Shown piece by piece: positions 8,938 to 18,018 of a DNA stretch of 64,000 nt (positions are counted from its first letter, which is position 1; every line of letters begins with the position of its first letter). The notes under the pieces were generated by a model. That model was given only the letters and a program-made list of their open reading frames with translations, was not told where the DNA came from and did not search any database. This DNA is from Actinomycetes bacterium. Its GTDB lineage: Bacteria > Actinomycetota > Actinomycetes > Mycobacteriales > Micromonosporaceae. The DNA is taken from contig JAEYGD010000367.1 of assembly GCA_023402505.1 (NCBI GenBank), positions 6,147-70,146 on the forward strand. The letters are read 5' to 3'. The translations under genes and the position numbers were made by a program.

Positions 8938-11453
8938 CACCACCGACCGAAGCATTCAGACCGGCAGTCGTGTCGCCGCCACCGGCGCCCAGCTCCACAT
9001 CCGGGCCGGGCGCCGGTCCCATCCCGCCTCCCACCGGACCCGGGGATGCTCTGGTCGACGCCGCCGTGTGGGCCACCCAGCGGCCGTGGTTGGCGGCTGT
9101 CGCCGCCGGCCTGCTGATGGTGTGGATCGCAGCCCGCAACCTGGTCGAGACCTGGCGGCACCGCCACCACGCCCACGGCGCGCGGTTGGTCACGATCGCG
9201 CCGCCGCCGGAGGTCGACCCGCACAGCGCTGGCGCGCTGTGGGCGAACGTGGCCGGCGTGCTGACCCCGTCGCGGCGTCGGCGCCTGCTCTACGGCGCCC
9301 CGCACGTCGTGTGGCAGTACACGTGGTCCGGCCGGCAGCTGCTCATCTCGATCTGGGTGCCCGGCACCGTCCCGCCCGGTGCGGTCGAGGCGGCGGTGCG
9401 GGCGGCGTGGCCCGGCTCGGCCACCACGACCGACGACAACCCTCCGCCGCCGATACCGTTGGACGCGCGTCCCGCCGCCGGTGGGCACCTGCTGCCGGTG
9501 CACGCGGAGTGGCTGCCGCTTGCCACCGACCACGACACCGACCCGCTGCGCCCGCTGATGTCGGCCGGCTCCCAGCTCAAACCCGGCGAGTACGCGTGCG
9601 TGCAGATCCTCGCCCGCCCGGCCAGCCCGCGGCGGGCGGCACGGGCCCGCCGCGCGGCCGGGCGGCTGCGGGCCGGCAAGACCGCCGTACCGGCGATCAA
9701 CCCCGCCGCGCCGGTGCTGTGGCTGCTGGAGGCGTTCCTGCCCGGCAGCGGCGGCACCGGCCGCGCCACAGCCCCAGCCGCCCGTCGGGATCCCACCGTC
9801 GAGCGCGACGTCCGGGCGATCCTGGACAAGACCGCGCACCCGCTGTGGACCACCGGCATCCGGTACGCGGTCGCCACCACCAGCCGGCGGCCCGGCGCCG
9901 ACCCGCGTGGCCGGCTGCGGGGCATCGCCGACACCATCGCCTCGGCCTTCGCCATCCACACCGGCCGCAACCGGCTCACCCACCGGGCCCGGATGCCCGC
10001 GCCGGTGGCCGTCCTCGCCGCACGCCGGCTCGGCCCGGGGTTCCTCACCTCCGCCCCGGAACTCGCCGCCCTCGCGGCCCTGCCGCGCGACCTCGCCGTG
10101 CCCGGCCTCGACCGGGCGCGGGCCGCGTCCATGCCGGCACCGGTCGCCGTCCCCGGCGGCGGACGCGGAGTGAAGATGCTCGGCGACGCCGAAATCGGCG
10201 GGCACAGCGTGGGGCTGTCGGTGCCCGACGCGAGGTATCACCTGCATGTGATCGGCTCAACCGGGTCCGGCAAGACCACCCTGCTGGTCAACATGGCCCT
10301 CGACGACATCAAGGCCGGTCGGGGCACCGTCGTCATCGACCCGCACGGCGACCTCGTCCTGGACATCCTCGACCGGCTCCCCGCCGACGTCGCCGACCGC
10401 GTCGTGCTCTTCGACCCGGACCAAGACAATCCACCGACGCTGAATCCGCTCGAGGGCGACGACCCCGACCTGGTCGTCGACAACCTCGTGTCGATCTTCG
10501 GCAATATCTTCGCCAAGGCGTGGGGTCCGCGGATGGACGACGTCATGCGGGTGGCCTGCCTGACCCTGCTGCGCCACAACAACGTGACCTTGCAGCACAT
10601 CCCCCCGCTGCTCAACAGCCCCCATTTCCGGTCCGCGATGACTGTGGACCTGGACGACCCGGCCGGGCTGAGCGGCTTCTGGCAGTGGTACGACGGCCTC
10701 AACGACAGCCTGCGGTCGCAGGTCATCGGGCCGGTCCTCGCCCGGCTGCGGGCGTTCCTGCTGCGCGACTTCGTCAAACGCACCATGCGCTACCCCCGCT
10801 CGAGCTTCGACATGGGCCGCGTGCTCGACGGTGGGGTGCTACTCGTCCGCATCCCCAAGGGGGTGCTGGGTGAGGACACCAGCCGGCTGCTCGGCTCCCT
10901 CGTCCTCGCGCAGGTGTGGCAGGCCGCCACCGCCCGCGCCGCGATCGCCCCCGACCGGCGCCGCGACGCGACCCTGATCATCGACGAGGCCCAGAACTTC
11001 CTGACCCTGGCCAACTCGCTGGACACGATGCTCGCCGAGGCGCGCAAGTACCGGCTCTCCCTCGTGCTCGCCCACCAGGACCTGGCGCAGTTCCCGCGCG
11101 ACCTGCTCGCCGCGACGTCGGCCAACGCCCGCAACAAGATCTACTTCACGGTGGCGCCGGAGGACGCGAAGCAGCTCGCCCGGCACACCCTGCCCGAACT
11201 GGGCGAGCACGACCTCGCCCACCTCGACGCGTACACCGCCGCCGCACGTCTGGTCGTCAACGGCCGCCAGACCCCGGCGTTCACCATGCGGACCCGGCCG
11301 CCGAAGCCGGTCGTCGGCGAGGCGACCGCCATCCGCCAGGCCGCCGCCGCGGCGGTACCATGCCAGGACACCAGCGCCGTCGACGAACTCGTCGAACGGC
11401 TCAGCCGCAAGCCCGAACAACGGCGGTCCCGTCCGAAGAGCGACCGGACCTGA
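8934..11453 (+). CDS. TraD/VirD4-like coupling ATPase
   Basis: 839 residues. One membrane helix follows a proline-rich N-terminus (about 45-65). Walker A GSTGSGKTT lies near 441-449, followed by VVIDPHGDL, and Walker B TLIIDEAQNF near 680. The C-terminal motor includes LVLAHQDLAQFP and ANARNKIYFTVAPEDAKQLA, typical of the TraM-recognition/TraD-type coupling ATPases of Gram-positive conjugative elements. It would bring the DNA-relaxase complex to the channel. The GTG overlaps the virB4-like stop by 4 bp; no ATG fits as well. The 215-bp gap downstream holds a palindrome. Confidence 0.9.
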   Translation: MTPPTEAFRPAVVSPPPAPSSTSGPGAGPIPPPTGPGDALVDAAVWATQRPWLAAVAAGLLMVWIAARNLVETWRHRHHAHGARLVTIAPPPEVDPHSAGALWANVAGVLTPSRRRRLLYGAPHVVWQYTWSGRQLLISIWVPGTVPPGAVEAAVRAAWPGSATTTDDNPPPPIPLDARPAAGGHLLPVHAEWLPLATDHDTDPLRPLMSAGSQLKPGEYACVQILARPASPRRAARARRAAGRLRAGKTAVPAINPAAPVLWLLEAFLPGSGGTGRATAPAARRDPTVERDVRAILDKTAHPLWTTGIRYAVATTSRRPGADPRGRLRGIADTIASAFAIHTGRNRLTHRARMPAPVAVLAARRLGPGFLTSAPELAALAALPRDLAVPGLDRARAASMPAPVAVPGGGRGVKMLGDAEIGGHSVGLSVPDARYHLHVIGSTGSGKTTLLVNMALDDIKAGRGTVVIDPHGDLVLDILDRLPADVADRVVLFDPDQDNPPTLNPLEGDDPDLVVDNLVSIFGNIFAKAWGPRMDDVMRVACLTLLRHNNVTLQHIPPLLNSPHFRSAMTVDLDDPAGLSGFWQWYDGLNDSLRSQVIGPVLARLRAFLLRDFVKRTMRYPRSSFDMGRVLDGGVLLVRIPKGVLGEDTSRLLGSLVLAQVWQAATARAAIAPDRRRDATLIIDEAQNFLTLANSLDTMLAEARKYRLSLVLAHQDLAQFPRDLLAATSANARNKIYFTVAPEDAKQLARHTLPELGEHDLAHLDAYTAAARLVVNGRQTPAFTMRTRPPKPVVGEATAIRQAAAAAVPCQDTSAVDELVERLSRKPEQRRSRPKSDRT

Positions 11454-11621
11454 CCTGACCGTCTCTGCCAGTCCGGTGGCGTCGCCCGGGTCGCGCACCG
11501 GCTCGGCACCGGGATCGCGACCGGTGACCGCCGGACACCGGCGGCACAGTGCTGACCTGGGCTGTCAGTGCCGCACACGCCCCTGACAGACCCTCCGCAC
11601 CGACCTCTGCGTCTCCAGACA

Positions 11622-11641
11622 CCCCTCCCGATCGGGAGGGG
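11622..11641. promoter_or_regulatory. 20-bp GC-rich palindrome
   Basis: CCCCTCCCG-AT-CGGGAGGGG is perfectly symmetric and lies 27 bp before the chosen start of the replication-relaxation gene. GGGGAAACTC follows rather than a T-run, so an operator is more likely than a terminator. Confidence 0.5.
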
Positions 11642-11668
11642 AAACTCATCCTGCATGGAGCAAACGTC

Positions 11669-12544
11669 GTGTACTCCCGTGTCCCGCCCGCCTCCGGCAA
11701 ACCGGATCCACTCGCGGTCTTCGGCCGCATCGTCCCCCGCGACCACGCCCTGCTCAGGCTGCTCGCCGAGCACTACCTGCTGTCCACCGACCAGATCACC
11801 AGCGCCTTCTTCGACAGCCGTCGCACCGCCCAGCGGCGGCTGACGATCCTGCACCGCCTCGACGTGCTGCACCGCTTCGGCCGCAGCGGCGCCCACGGCC
11901 GGTACGGGTCCCTGCTCTACACCCTCGGCCCCGTCGGACTGCAACTGCACCCGACCGCCTACCACGACCCGGCCGGCCTCGGCGGCAAGCCGCCGCGCAG
12001 TTCCCTGGAGCGGGCCAAGCGGATCGCCGCCAGCGGCCAGGTCAACCACCTGCTCGGGGTCAACCAGTTCTTCACCGACCTGATCGCCACCGCCCGCCGC
12101 GCCGGCAGCGGGCGCCTGTCCCGCTGGTGGTCCGAACAGCACGCCACCACCGTCTACGCCCAGGCGGGCATCCGCCCCGACGGGCACGGCGTGTGGACCG
12201 TCGGCGACACCTCGACCGGCTTCTTCCTCGAGCACGACAACGACACCGAGAACCTCGCCCGGGTCGTGGCCAAGCTGCGCGGCTACGAGCGCCTCACCAC
12301 CTTCGGCCCCCGCTACCCCGTCCTGTTCTGGGTGCCGAGCCGGCGCCGCGAGGCCAGCCTGCTCGGCGTGCTCGCCGGGCTGCGCACCGCCAGCCCGATC
12401 GCCACCGCCGTGCACGGCCCGGACCCGGCCGGTCGGGTGTGGACCCTTGTCTCGGACCCCACCCACCGGCGGCACCTGCACGAGCTGCCCTCCGACCACG
12501 GACCCGACACGGTCACCAACCCGCAGCGCTTCGACGACCTGTGA
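11669..12544 (+). CDS. Replication-relaxation family protein
   Basis: 291 residues from a GTG with GGAG 8 bp upstream. An in-frame ATG at 11549 would put the 20-bp palindrome inside the gene and is less likely. The N-terminal winged helix (LRLLAEHYLLSTDQITSAFF ... RRLTILHRLDVLHRF) and the following domain with FFLEHDNDTENL are characteristic of the replication-relaxation (Replic_Relax) family found on actinobacterial plasmids and conjugative elements next to coupling proteins. A role in strand relaxation or replication of the element is inferred from the family; no catalytic tyrosine motif of classical relaxases is evident. Confidence 0.85.
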   Translation: MYSRVPPASGKPDPLAVFGRIVPRDHALLRLLAEHYLLSTDQITSAFFDSRRTAQRRLTILHRLDVLHRFGRSGAHGRYGSLLYTLGPVGLQLHPTAYHDPAGLGGKPPRSSLERAKRIAASGQVNHLLGVNQFFTDLIATARRAGSGRLSRWWSEQHATTVYAQAGIRPDGHGVWTVGDTSTGFFLEHDNDTENLARVVAKLRGYERLTTFGPRYPVLFWVPSRRREASLLGVLAGLRTASPIATAVHGPDPAGRVWTLVSDPTHRRHLHELPSDHGPDTVTNPQRFDDL

Positions 12545-12546
12545 GA

Positions 12547-12562
12547 CTCACACCGCAGGTCA
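12547..12562. repeat. CTCACA-N4-AGGTCA motif, copy 1 of 2 here
   Basis: CTCACACCGCAGGTCA lies immediately after the stop of the replication-relaxation gene. It differs at one base from the copy at 12702 and from the reverse complement of 4507-4522. See the finding on this motif. Confidence 0.6.
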
Positions 12563-13030
12563 GCGGCGCTGAACAGGCCAGCCTGGGCACCTGTGCGCCG
12601 GCCGACTACCGTCCGCGTCTGTCACCAAGCAAGATCATTTGTGAGAGTCGGGACGTCGCACAGCGTCGGCGCCGACAACGGCCCACAGCGGGCCGGAATG
12701 TCTCACAGCGCAGGTCAACCCCACTTTTCGGCGATCAACTCACCGGACCGGCCTGACAGAACAGGCCGCTACCGTTCACGGCACTACCACACCTCACATA
12801 GCGCTCCACCCGGTTCGGTCCCATCCCAGGGATCATCGCCGCACCACCCGGTGCGCCACGCCCACCCGCTTCGGCCGGTCGGCACGCGCCCGGCGCGGCG
12901 ACCCCTCAGGGTCGCACCAACCACCCGCACCACCCCTTTCCCTTCCGCTCTGACCCGACCCATGCACCCGGTGGGCCGGTCAGTTCCGCGCGCCCGCGCA
13001 CCCCCTCACCCACGAAGGAGGACCTCGCCT
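12563..13030. other. Non-coding spacer with operator-like motifs
   Basis: About 470 bp without a supported gene. A second copy of the 16-mer, CTCACAGCGCAGGTCA, lies at 12702-12717, with TTTGTGAGAG near 12640 and TGACAGAACAGG near 12754. The rest is a C-rich leader ending in AAGGAGG ahead of the ATG at 13031. It probably holds a promoter for the accessory genes downstream. Confidence 0.5.
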
Positions 13031-13855
13031 ATGTCCGCTGTCAACGGCACCCCGCTGACCCGCCACGGCAGCCGCGTGCCCGCCATCCCGGCACGACCGG
13101 CCCCAGCGAAGGCCCGCCCGGCGCCCGCGCCCCGGCCGGCCGCCACCCGGGCCACCACGGCCGGCGTGCGGCCGACCGTCACGCCGGCCCCGACCGTCGA
13201 GACGATGGTCATCTGCCTGCCCGACGGGCTGCCCGCCGAGGCGCTCACCAGCCACCAGCTCGACACCCACTTCGGTGTCACCGGCACCCTCACGCCCCTG
13301 TTCTGGGCGGTGCCGCAGCTGCGGCTGTGGCAGCGCCAGCAGATGATCGGCCTGCGCAAGGGCCGGCCCGCTCCGTGCGCGGGCGGACCGGTGCGGCTTC
13401 TCGACCTGGCTGGGATGCGTCATGCCGCCGCGGTCGGCGCCGGCATCCGCTACCAGATGTGGCAGCGGGTCGTGCACGGCACCCCACCGGCCATCCCGTG
13501 GCCGGTGTTCGAAACCCGCCACATCACCGACCCGGACCGCTACCCCCTCGACACCGCGATCGCGGACTTCCACGCCCAACCCCGCGTCCACGCCATGCGC
13601 CTGCACGCCGCCGCCACCCCCGGCTCCGGCCAGCCCGGTGTCGGGGAGCTGGAGATGTACCAGGCAGGCCAGGTCGCCTACCAGCACTACCGCGCCGCCA
13701 GCGCCGTCGTCGGCGACGCGATGCTCACCGCCGACGGCCGAAAGCTCGCCCCGGCCAGCGACTCCCTCGCCGCCCGCATCAGCTACCTCGAGCAGGCCCT
13801 GGCCCACCTCGACACCGTCGGCCCGGGCCAGCGGCTGCTCGCCGTCGCTCTCTAA
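13031..13855 (+). CDS. Element-specific hypothetical protein
   Basis: 274 residues from an ATG preceded by AAGGAGG. The first 50 residues are a disordered Pro/Ala/Arg-rich stretch. The remainder is a compact domain with VICLPDGLPAEALTSHQLD (near 60) and LRLWQRQQMIGLRKGRPAPC, then a helical C-terminus. No catalytic motif is recognised. The HFGVTG and WAVPQLRLWQRQ segments suggest a small winged helix, but this is weak. It is the first gene after the transfer operon and probably belongs to the element's accessory set. Confidence 0.6.
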   Translation: MSAVNGTPLTRHGSRVPAIPARPAPAKARPAPAPRPAATRATTAGVRPTVTPAPTVETMVICLPDGLPAEALTSHQLDTHFGVTGTLTPLFWAVPQLRLWQRQQMIGLRKGRPAPCAGGPVRLLDLAGMRHAAAVGAGIRYQMWQRVVHGTPPAIPWPVFETRHITDPDRYPLDTAIADFHAQPRVHAMRLHAAATPGSGQPGVGELEMYQAGQVAYQHYRAASAVVGDAMLTADGRKLAPASDSLAARISYLEQALAHLDTVGPGQRLLAVAL

Positions 13856-13965
13856 CCCCCAACCCCCCGCCTCCCCAGTGCGAGGCACCCGCAGCCGCTC
13901 CTTCGCGGATCGGCTGTGGACGCCCCGTGCCCACCTGCCCTGAACACCGTCACGGAAGGAGCATC

Positions 13966-14382
13966 ATGTCCCGCTACCTGTACTTCGACCTGCAGGCTGT
14001 CGCCGCCCAGGCGCGGCACGCCGTCCTTGCCGACCGGAACCTGCCCACCCGCTGCGGCGGCGTCGGCGAGAACCGGTCGGCCGAGCCGGCGCTGCGGCTC
14101 TACCGCCACTGCGGTCGGCCCCGGCTCGCCGGCAACGGATGCCACCGCGCCTACGAACCGCTGCCCCCGTCGGTCGAAGCGGACAACGACCTGACCACCC
14201 CCGCCGTCCGGCTGCCGCACATCGATGACCCCCAGGGCTTGCCGCTGCTCGACAGCGCCGGACCGTCGCTGATGGACCTGCTCACGCATGGTCTGAGCGA
14301 CGGCGCGCAATGGGTGATGGTCGACCCGAACACCCTCACCGTCGGAGTCGGCCGGCGCCGCCGGCGCCGGGCTCCACGCTGA
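13966..14382 (+). CDS. Hypothetical protein, short member of a paralogous family
   Basis: 138 residues; GGAAGGA precedes the ATG. It starts YLYFDLQAVAAQARHAVLAD and later has a LPLLDSAGPSLMDLL ... AQWVMVDPNT stretch. The same order of features (aromatic F-D/R-hydrophobic start, middle PL pair, LLD-LR, then W-hydrophobic-D) recurs in the proteins at 14796 and 32137, so it appears to be a short version of that family without the C-terminal half. Function unknown. Confidence 0.6.
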   Translation: MSRYLYFDLQAVAAQARHAVLADRNLPTRCGGVGENRSAEPALRLYRHCGRPRLAGNGCHRAYEPLPPSVEADNDLTTPAVRLPHIDDPQGLPLLDSAGPSLMDLLTHGLSDGAQWVMVDPNTLTVGVGRRRRRRAPR

Positions 14383-14795
14383 CCCGCACCACACCCCCGG
14401 GTGGGCCGGTCTGTCGCACCCGCGACCAGCCGGCCCACCTGAGGCCGCGCCACGAAACCACCGCTGGCGCCGTCACTGACCACGCCGCAGGCACCAGGAG
14501 CGTGCTTCCCACAGGCTGTGCTCGACACAGCGTTGATGACCGGCGCGTCCCATCGGCGGCAGTCACCTCCACACCGGGTTCTTTCCCGAGTTGAGTGCCC
14601 ACCACCATCGCGGCCCTCGTCCAGCCACAGCCCGCCTCGCTCGGCTGCGTCACACCAGCCCGCCCACCACCGCGAGGGGACTTCTCGCCCGAACGCCAGG
14701 TGCCCCGGGCGTGGGGCGCCTCATCCCACCTGGCCTGAGACAGGCCGCCCTGTTCCTCTTCCCGTCTCTCCCCTTCCAAGGAGGTCCGGTTCACC
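14383..14795. other. Intergenic spacer
   Basis: About 410 bp. I see no gene, repeat or strong hairpin in it, apart from the ribosome site CAAGGAGG just before the ATG at 14796. Confidence 0.4.
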
Positions 14796-15716
14796 ATGCC
14801 CACCCGACTGTGGTTCCGCGTCGAGGACGTGCTGCCGCTGGCAGAACACGCCCTCGCCTGCCCCACCCACCGCCTCACCCGCGCGCAACTCGCCGCAGGC
14901 GAGCACAACACCCCGGCGCTGACCCTTCACCGGACCGGCCCCGAAGGACAGCTGCGATCCAACGGCGTGCCGGTCTGGCACACCCCACACGGCGACGAAC
15001 AGGCCGCCTACGGCGGCGCGTGGCGCCCCACCGCAAGCTCCGTCCCCGAGCCGGATCAGCACCTGTACCTGCCCCTGCGGCACGCCGGCCCCGACGGGCG
15101 CCGGCTGATCGACATCCTGCGCGCCGGCCGTGCCCTCGACCGTCCCTGGCTCGCGATCAACACCGACGCCGGACCCGGGTGCGCGTTGGACACCAGACAC
15201 GTGGAGCTGTTCGACCACCGCGCGGACATCGCACCAGAGGGGGCGCGGTGGCGGCCGGTCATGGTGACCTCATCGGTGATCGACGGCCGGGACTACCCCG
15301 CGCTGGTCGCCGACGGCTACGTCGCCGGCAGAGACAGTCGCCTGATCTGCCGGTTCCATCAGCAGACCGTTCGGCAGATGGCCGCGGACCTCGCCGGGCC
15401 GTGGCGCGCCGACATGATGCCGGGCGAGTGCCCGCTGCTGCGCTTCGACGGCACCACCGCGCTGCTCCTCGAAGAGGAAGACATCGGAGCAGCGATCCGC
15501 CTCGACGTTGACGACCGCTACTACCCCGACCGGGACGGCTACTACAGCATCGGCGCCTACCGATGGGATTGGCAAACCTCGCCTATCGAGGGCATGCCCG
15601 TGCGGAATCGGCTCCGGCTGTACCTGAGCGCCCTGTCCGGCCGCCTCCGACGGATCACCGCCGCGCATCGCCTACCTCGGCAGACGTCCGCTGCTGGCGA
15701 CAATCCGTTGTTCTGA
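14796..15716 (+). CDS. Hypothetical protein, paralogue of the 32137 gene
   Basis: 306 residues; AAGGAGG lies about 10 bp before the ATG. It begins LWFRVEDVLPLAEHALA and shares with the 32137 product a middle block (IDILRAG ... RPWLAINTDAGP versus LLDRLRAA ... HRWLVIDTSAPP) and a later block (ADGYVAGRDSRLICRFHQQT versus AHGYQRHGFAVARFTAQT). Its C-terminus is RYYPDRDGYYSIGAYRWDW. It lacks the zinc-ribbon tail of the paralogue. No known domain is recognised. The Tn7-like transposon begins 26 bp after its stop. Confidence 0.65.
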   Translation: MPTRLWFRVEDVLPLAEHALACPTHRLTRAQLAAGEHNTPALTLHRTGPEGQLRSNGVPVWHTPHGDEQAAYGGAWRPTASSVPEPDQHLYLPLRHAGPDGRRLIDILRAGRALDRPWLAINTDAGPGCALDTRHVELFDHRADIAPEGARWRPVMVTSSVIDGRDYPALVADGYVAGRDSRLICRFHQQTVRQMAADLAGPWRADMMPGECPLLRFDGTTALLLEEEDIGAAIRLDVDDRYYPDRDGYYSIGAYRWDWQTSPIEGMPVRNRLRLYLSALSGRLRRITAAHRLPRQTSAAGDNPLF

Positions 15717-15742
15717 CCCGACATCCCGAGCCGCCGCCGAAC

Positions 15743-15843
15743 TGTGACTACCACCGATAGATGGCGGGTCGAGCCGCCATGCCCAGGGACGTCGGCTCTG
15801 TTACCAGCGATAGTTGGCGGCGTTTCCCAGGTGTAGGTGGCGG
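15743..15843. repeat. Left end of Tn7-like element with three binding-site repeats
   Basis: Three copies of the end site in the same orientation lie at 15750-15767 (ACCACCGATAGATGGCGG), 15803-15820 (ACCAGCGATAGTTGGCGG) and, more degenerate, 15827-15843. The first starts 7 bp in from the TGT terminus. Confidence 0.88.
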
Positions 15844-15972
15844 CTCGTGCCGGACGCCTGTCGACGCTCCGGATCGTGGTAGGTCGGGTCATCGGGTGTG
15901 GGCATGCCGCTCTTCAGACCGTGCCCCGGAGAAGGGGAGTATCCAGCGGTCGTTCAGGATTGCCCGGTGCAG

Positions 15973-17166
15973 ATGTCGATCGTGATCGCCCAGGTTCCGG
16001 CCGTGTGGAATGTAGACGTCAATCTGATCACCGTGCGCGACGTCATCGACGACACCCGCCCGGGTGACGTCGTCGTTCTGCCCGAAGGGATGCTGTCTGG
16101 CTACGGCGAGGATCTCGCGCCGCTGGCCGCGCTACCGCCGGACGCCGTACACCACGCTGTGGACCAGGTGGCCGAGCTCGCCCGGCTGCATCAGGTGCAG
16201 ATCTTCTGCGGTTCACTGCTGCCCGTTCAGGATGGATGGTGCAACGCCGGCCTCTTCTTCTCGGCCGACGGCCGCCATCAGGTCTACCGGAAGATCAACC
16301 TCGCGATGAACGAACGTGGTCGGCTGCATCCTGGTGATCATCTGCCGACCATGGACCTCACCCGCCCGGACGGGAAAGTCACCATCGGTATGCAGCTCTG
16401 CCGCGAGATCCGATTTCCGGAACAATGGCAATACCTCGCGGCGGCCGGCGCGCAGATGTTCGTCTACCTCACCAACGCGGCCAACCCTGGCGAGGTCGAT
16501 GGGGTCTGGCGAAGCCACCTGATCAGCCGCGCCGCCGAGAATCAGCGCTTCCTCGCCGCCGCCAACATCGCCCACCCGGACCAGCACTGCCCCAGCATGG
16601 TGATCTCACCGCGAGGCGAGGTAATCGCCGAACTCCCTCCCGGACGCCCCGGCCTGCTCCGGCAGACCATCCGTCCCGACGAGGCCGCCAACTGGTACCT
16701 CGGGCAACGCCGTCAGGACGTCGTCGCGTTGACCTACCAGGCAGGCGATCTGTCCCGGCGCGAACCCCACAACTCGGAGGACGACTACCAGCAGGCGCCG
16801 CAGCCGGCCGAGGGCGAGGCGAAGGTCATCACGCTCTGCGGCTCCACCAAGTTCGAGGCTGAGTTCGCGGAGGTCAACCAGCGGCTCACGATGGAAGGCT
16901 GCGTCGTGATCAGCCTCGGCATGTTCAGCCTCCCCGATCTGCCGAACTACGACTGGACAGTCGACAACTCGGGCCTGAAGAGACGGCTTGGCGGGGTGCA
17001 CTTCCAAAAGATCCGGATGGCCGACGAGGTGTACGTCGTGGATCCGGGCGGCTACTTAGGGGAGTCGACCCGACGGGAGATTGCGTACGCGGAGTCGCTC
17101 GGCAAGCCGGTTCGGTATCTGAGTCGTGAGCGCTTGGTGCGAACGGGGGACGGCCCCCAAGAGTGA
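15973..17166 (+). CDS. Nitrilase-family amidohydrolase fused to a deoxyribosyltransferase-like domain (cargo)
   Basis: 397 residues from the ATG at 15973 (an ATG at 15898 is also in frame). Residues 1-265 form a carbon-nitrogen hydrolase domain with the full catalytic triad: E38 in LPEGML, K107 in YRKINL and C143 in QLCREI. Residues 284-384 form a second domain, VITLCGSTKFEAEF ... MADEVYVVDPGGYLGES ... IAYAESLGKPV, that resembles the nucleoside 2-deoxyribosyltransferase/DUF4406 group of nucleotide-binding Rossmann-like domains. The natural substrate is not deducible. The pairing suggests action on a nucleotide, base or NAD-like molecule. As the first cargo gene of a Tn7-like element it is a plausible defence or metabolic payload. 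Confidence 0.8.
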   Translation: MSIVIAQVPAVWNVDVNLITVRDVIDDTRPGDVVVLPEGMLSGYGEDLAPLAALPPDAVHHAVDQVAELARLHQVQIFCGSLLPVQDGWCNAGLFFSADGRHQVYRKINLAMNERGRLHPGDHLPTMDLTRPDGKVTIGMQLCREIRFPEQWQYLAAAGAQMFVYLTNAANPGEVDGVWRSHLISRAAENQRFLAAANIAHPDQHCPSMVISPRGEVIAELPPGRPGLLRQTIRPDEAANWYLGQRRQDVVALTYQAGDLSRREPHNSEDDYQQAPQPAEGEAKVITLCGSTKFEAEFAEVNQRLTMEGCVVISLGMFSLPDLPNYDWTVDNSGLKRRLGGVHFQKIRMADEVYVVDPGGYLGESTRREIAYAESLGKPVRYLSRERLVRTGDGPQE

Positions 17167-17256
17167 GTCCGACCGCGGTCCGCTCATCGGCGTACGCGGC
17201 TGCGGTGCCCTGAGCAATAGGAGGTCTTGTCGGCGGTGCCGACTACGGTTCCACGC

Positions 17257-17901
17257 ATGGATGCCAAGACCGCCGAGTTGCGGGCCGCCCACGATGTTCT
17301 CGCCGAGTTCTACGTCGACCGCCTTGCTGATGCCATGGATCGGATGCCCGTTGACCGGGCCGTGCTCGGCTTGTTCTGCGACCTGGTACTCGATGCGGAT
17401 CTCGGCACGAGCGTCGGGGACATCGGTTGCGGGACGGGTCGGCTTGAGCCCTACCTGGCTGCCCGGGGTCTGTCGCCGCGGGGGATCGACCTGTCGCCGG
17501 AGATGATCCGGGTGGCCCGGCGGGACTATCCCGACTTCGGGTTCGAGGTTGCCGATCTGCGGAAGCTGCCCTTCGAGGACGCCTCGCTCGCGGGTGTGGT
17601 CTGCTGGTATTCGCTGATGTATCTCCCGCCGTCTGATCGTCCGGTCGCCTTCGGGGAGTTGGCTCGGGTCGTGAAGCCGGGCGGTTTCCTGGCGACCGCG
17701 TTCAAGGCTGGTGACAGCCAGGTCCGGCGCGGTGGTCGGGGCGCGAATCTCGGCGTCGAGTTCGACGTCTACTGGTTGTCGCCCAGCGAGATGGAGCAGC
17801 GGGTGGTCGACGCCGGCTTCTCGACGGTGTTCTCGGCTGGCCGACCGGCCGAGGAGGGGGAGGGCCAGCCGCAGGGGTACCTGGTCGCCCGCAGGTCCTG
17901 A
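17257..17901 (+). CDS. Class I SAM-dependent methyltransferase (cargo)
   Basis: 214 residues. Motif I is VGDIGCGTGRLE (about 53-64), the acidic post-I residue is in RGIDLSPEM, and LARVVKPGGFLATAF is the late strand block typical of small-molecule methyltransferases. The substrate cannot be told. The ATG at 17257 is chosen because the family homology begins at MDAKTAEL. An AGGAGG at 17219-17224 would instead serve a GTG at 17236, which adds 7 residues. It stands 90 bp after the nitrilase-fusion gene, in the same direction and within the same transposon, so the two may act together. Confidence 0.75.
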   Translation: MDAKTAELRAAHDVLAEFYVDRLADAMDRMPVDRAVLGLFCDLVLDADLGTSVGDIGCGTGRLEPYLAARGLSPRGIDLSPEMIRVARRDYPDFGFEVADLRKLPFEDASLAGVVCWYSLMYLPPSDRPVAFGELARVVKPGGFLATAFKAGDSQVRRGGRGANLGVEFDVYWLSPSEMEQRVVDAGFSTVFSAGRPAEEGEGQPQGYLVARRS

Positions 17902-17984
17902 CGCCGATCCGGGCCGCACCTGGTTTGATGGCGGTGGGTGGTTCGACTCGCCGCAAAGCCGCGCGAATCGGGAACCGAGTTACG

Positions 17985-18018
17985 GACATCCATCCATCTT
18001 GTTAGATGGGTGGATGTC
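17985..18018. promoter_or_regulatory. Inverted repeat overlapping the tnsA start
   Basis: Arms GACATCCATCCATCT and AGATGGGTGGATGTC (14 of 15 paired) flank a TGTT loop. The right arm covers the ATG at 18014. It may be an operator allowing autoregulation of the transposition operon, or a terminator insulating it from the cargo genes. Confidence 0.55.

Noticed and set aside
11549..11668. Earlier ATG start for the replication-relaxation gene
   Set aside because: The added residues are Pro/Ser-rich without homology, the 20-bp palindrome would lie inside the gene, and the GTG at 11669 has a well-spaced GGAG.
1..12544. An integrase/excisionase or tRNA attachment site for the conjugative element
   Set aside because: None was found in the window; the boundaries and integration genes must lie outside, or the element may be a plasmid.
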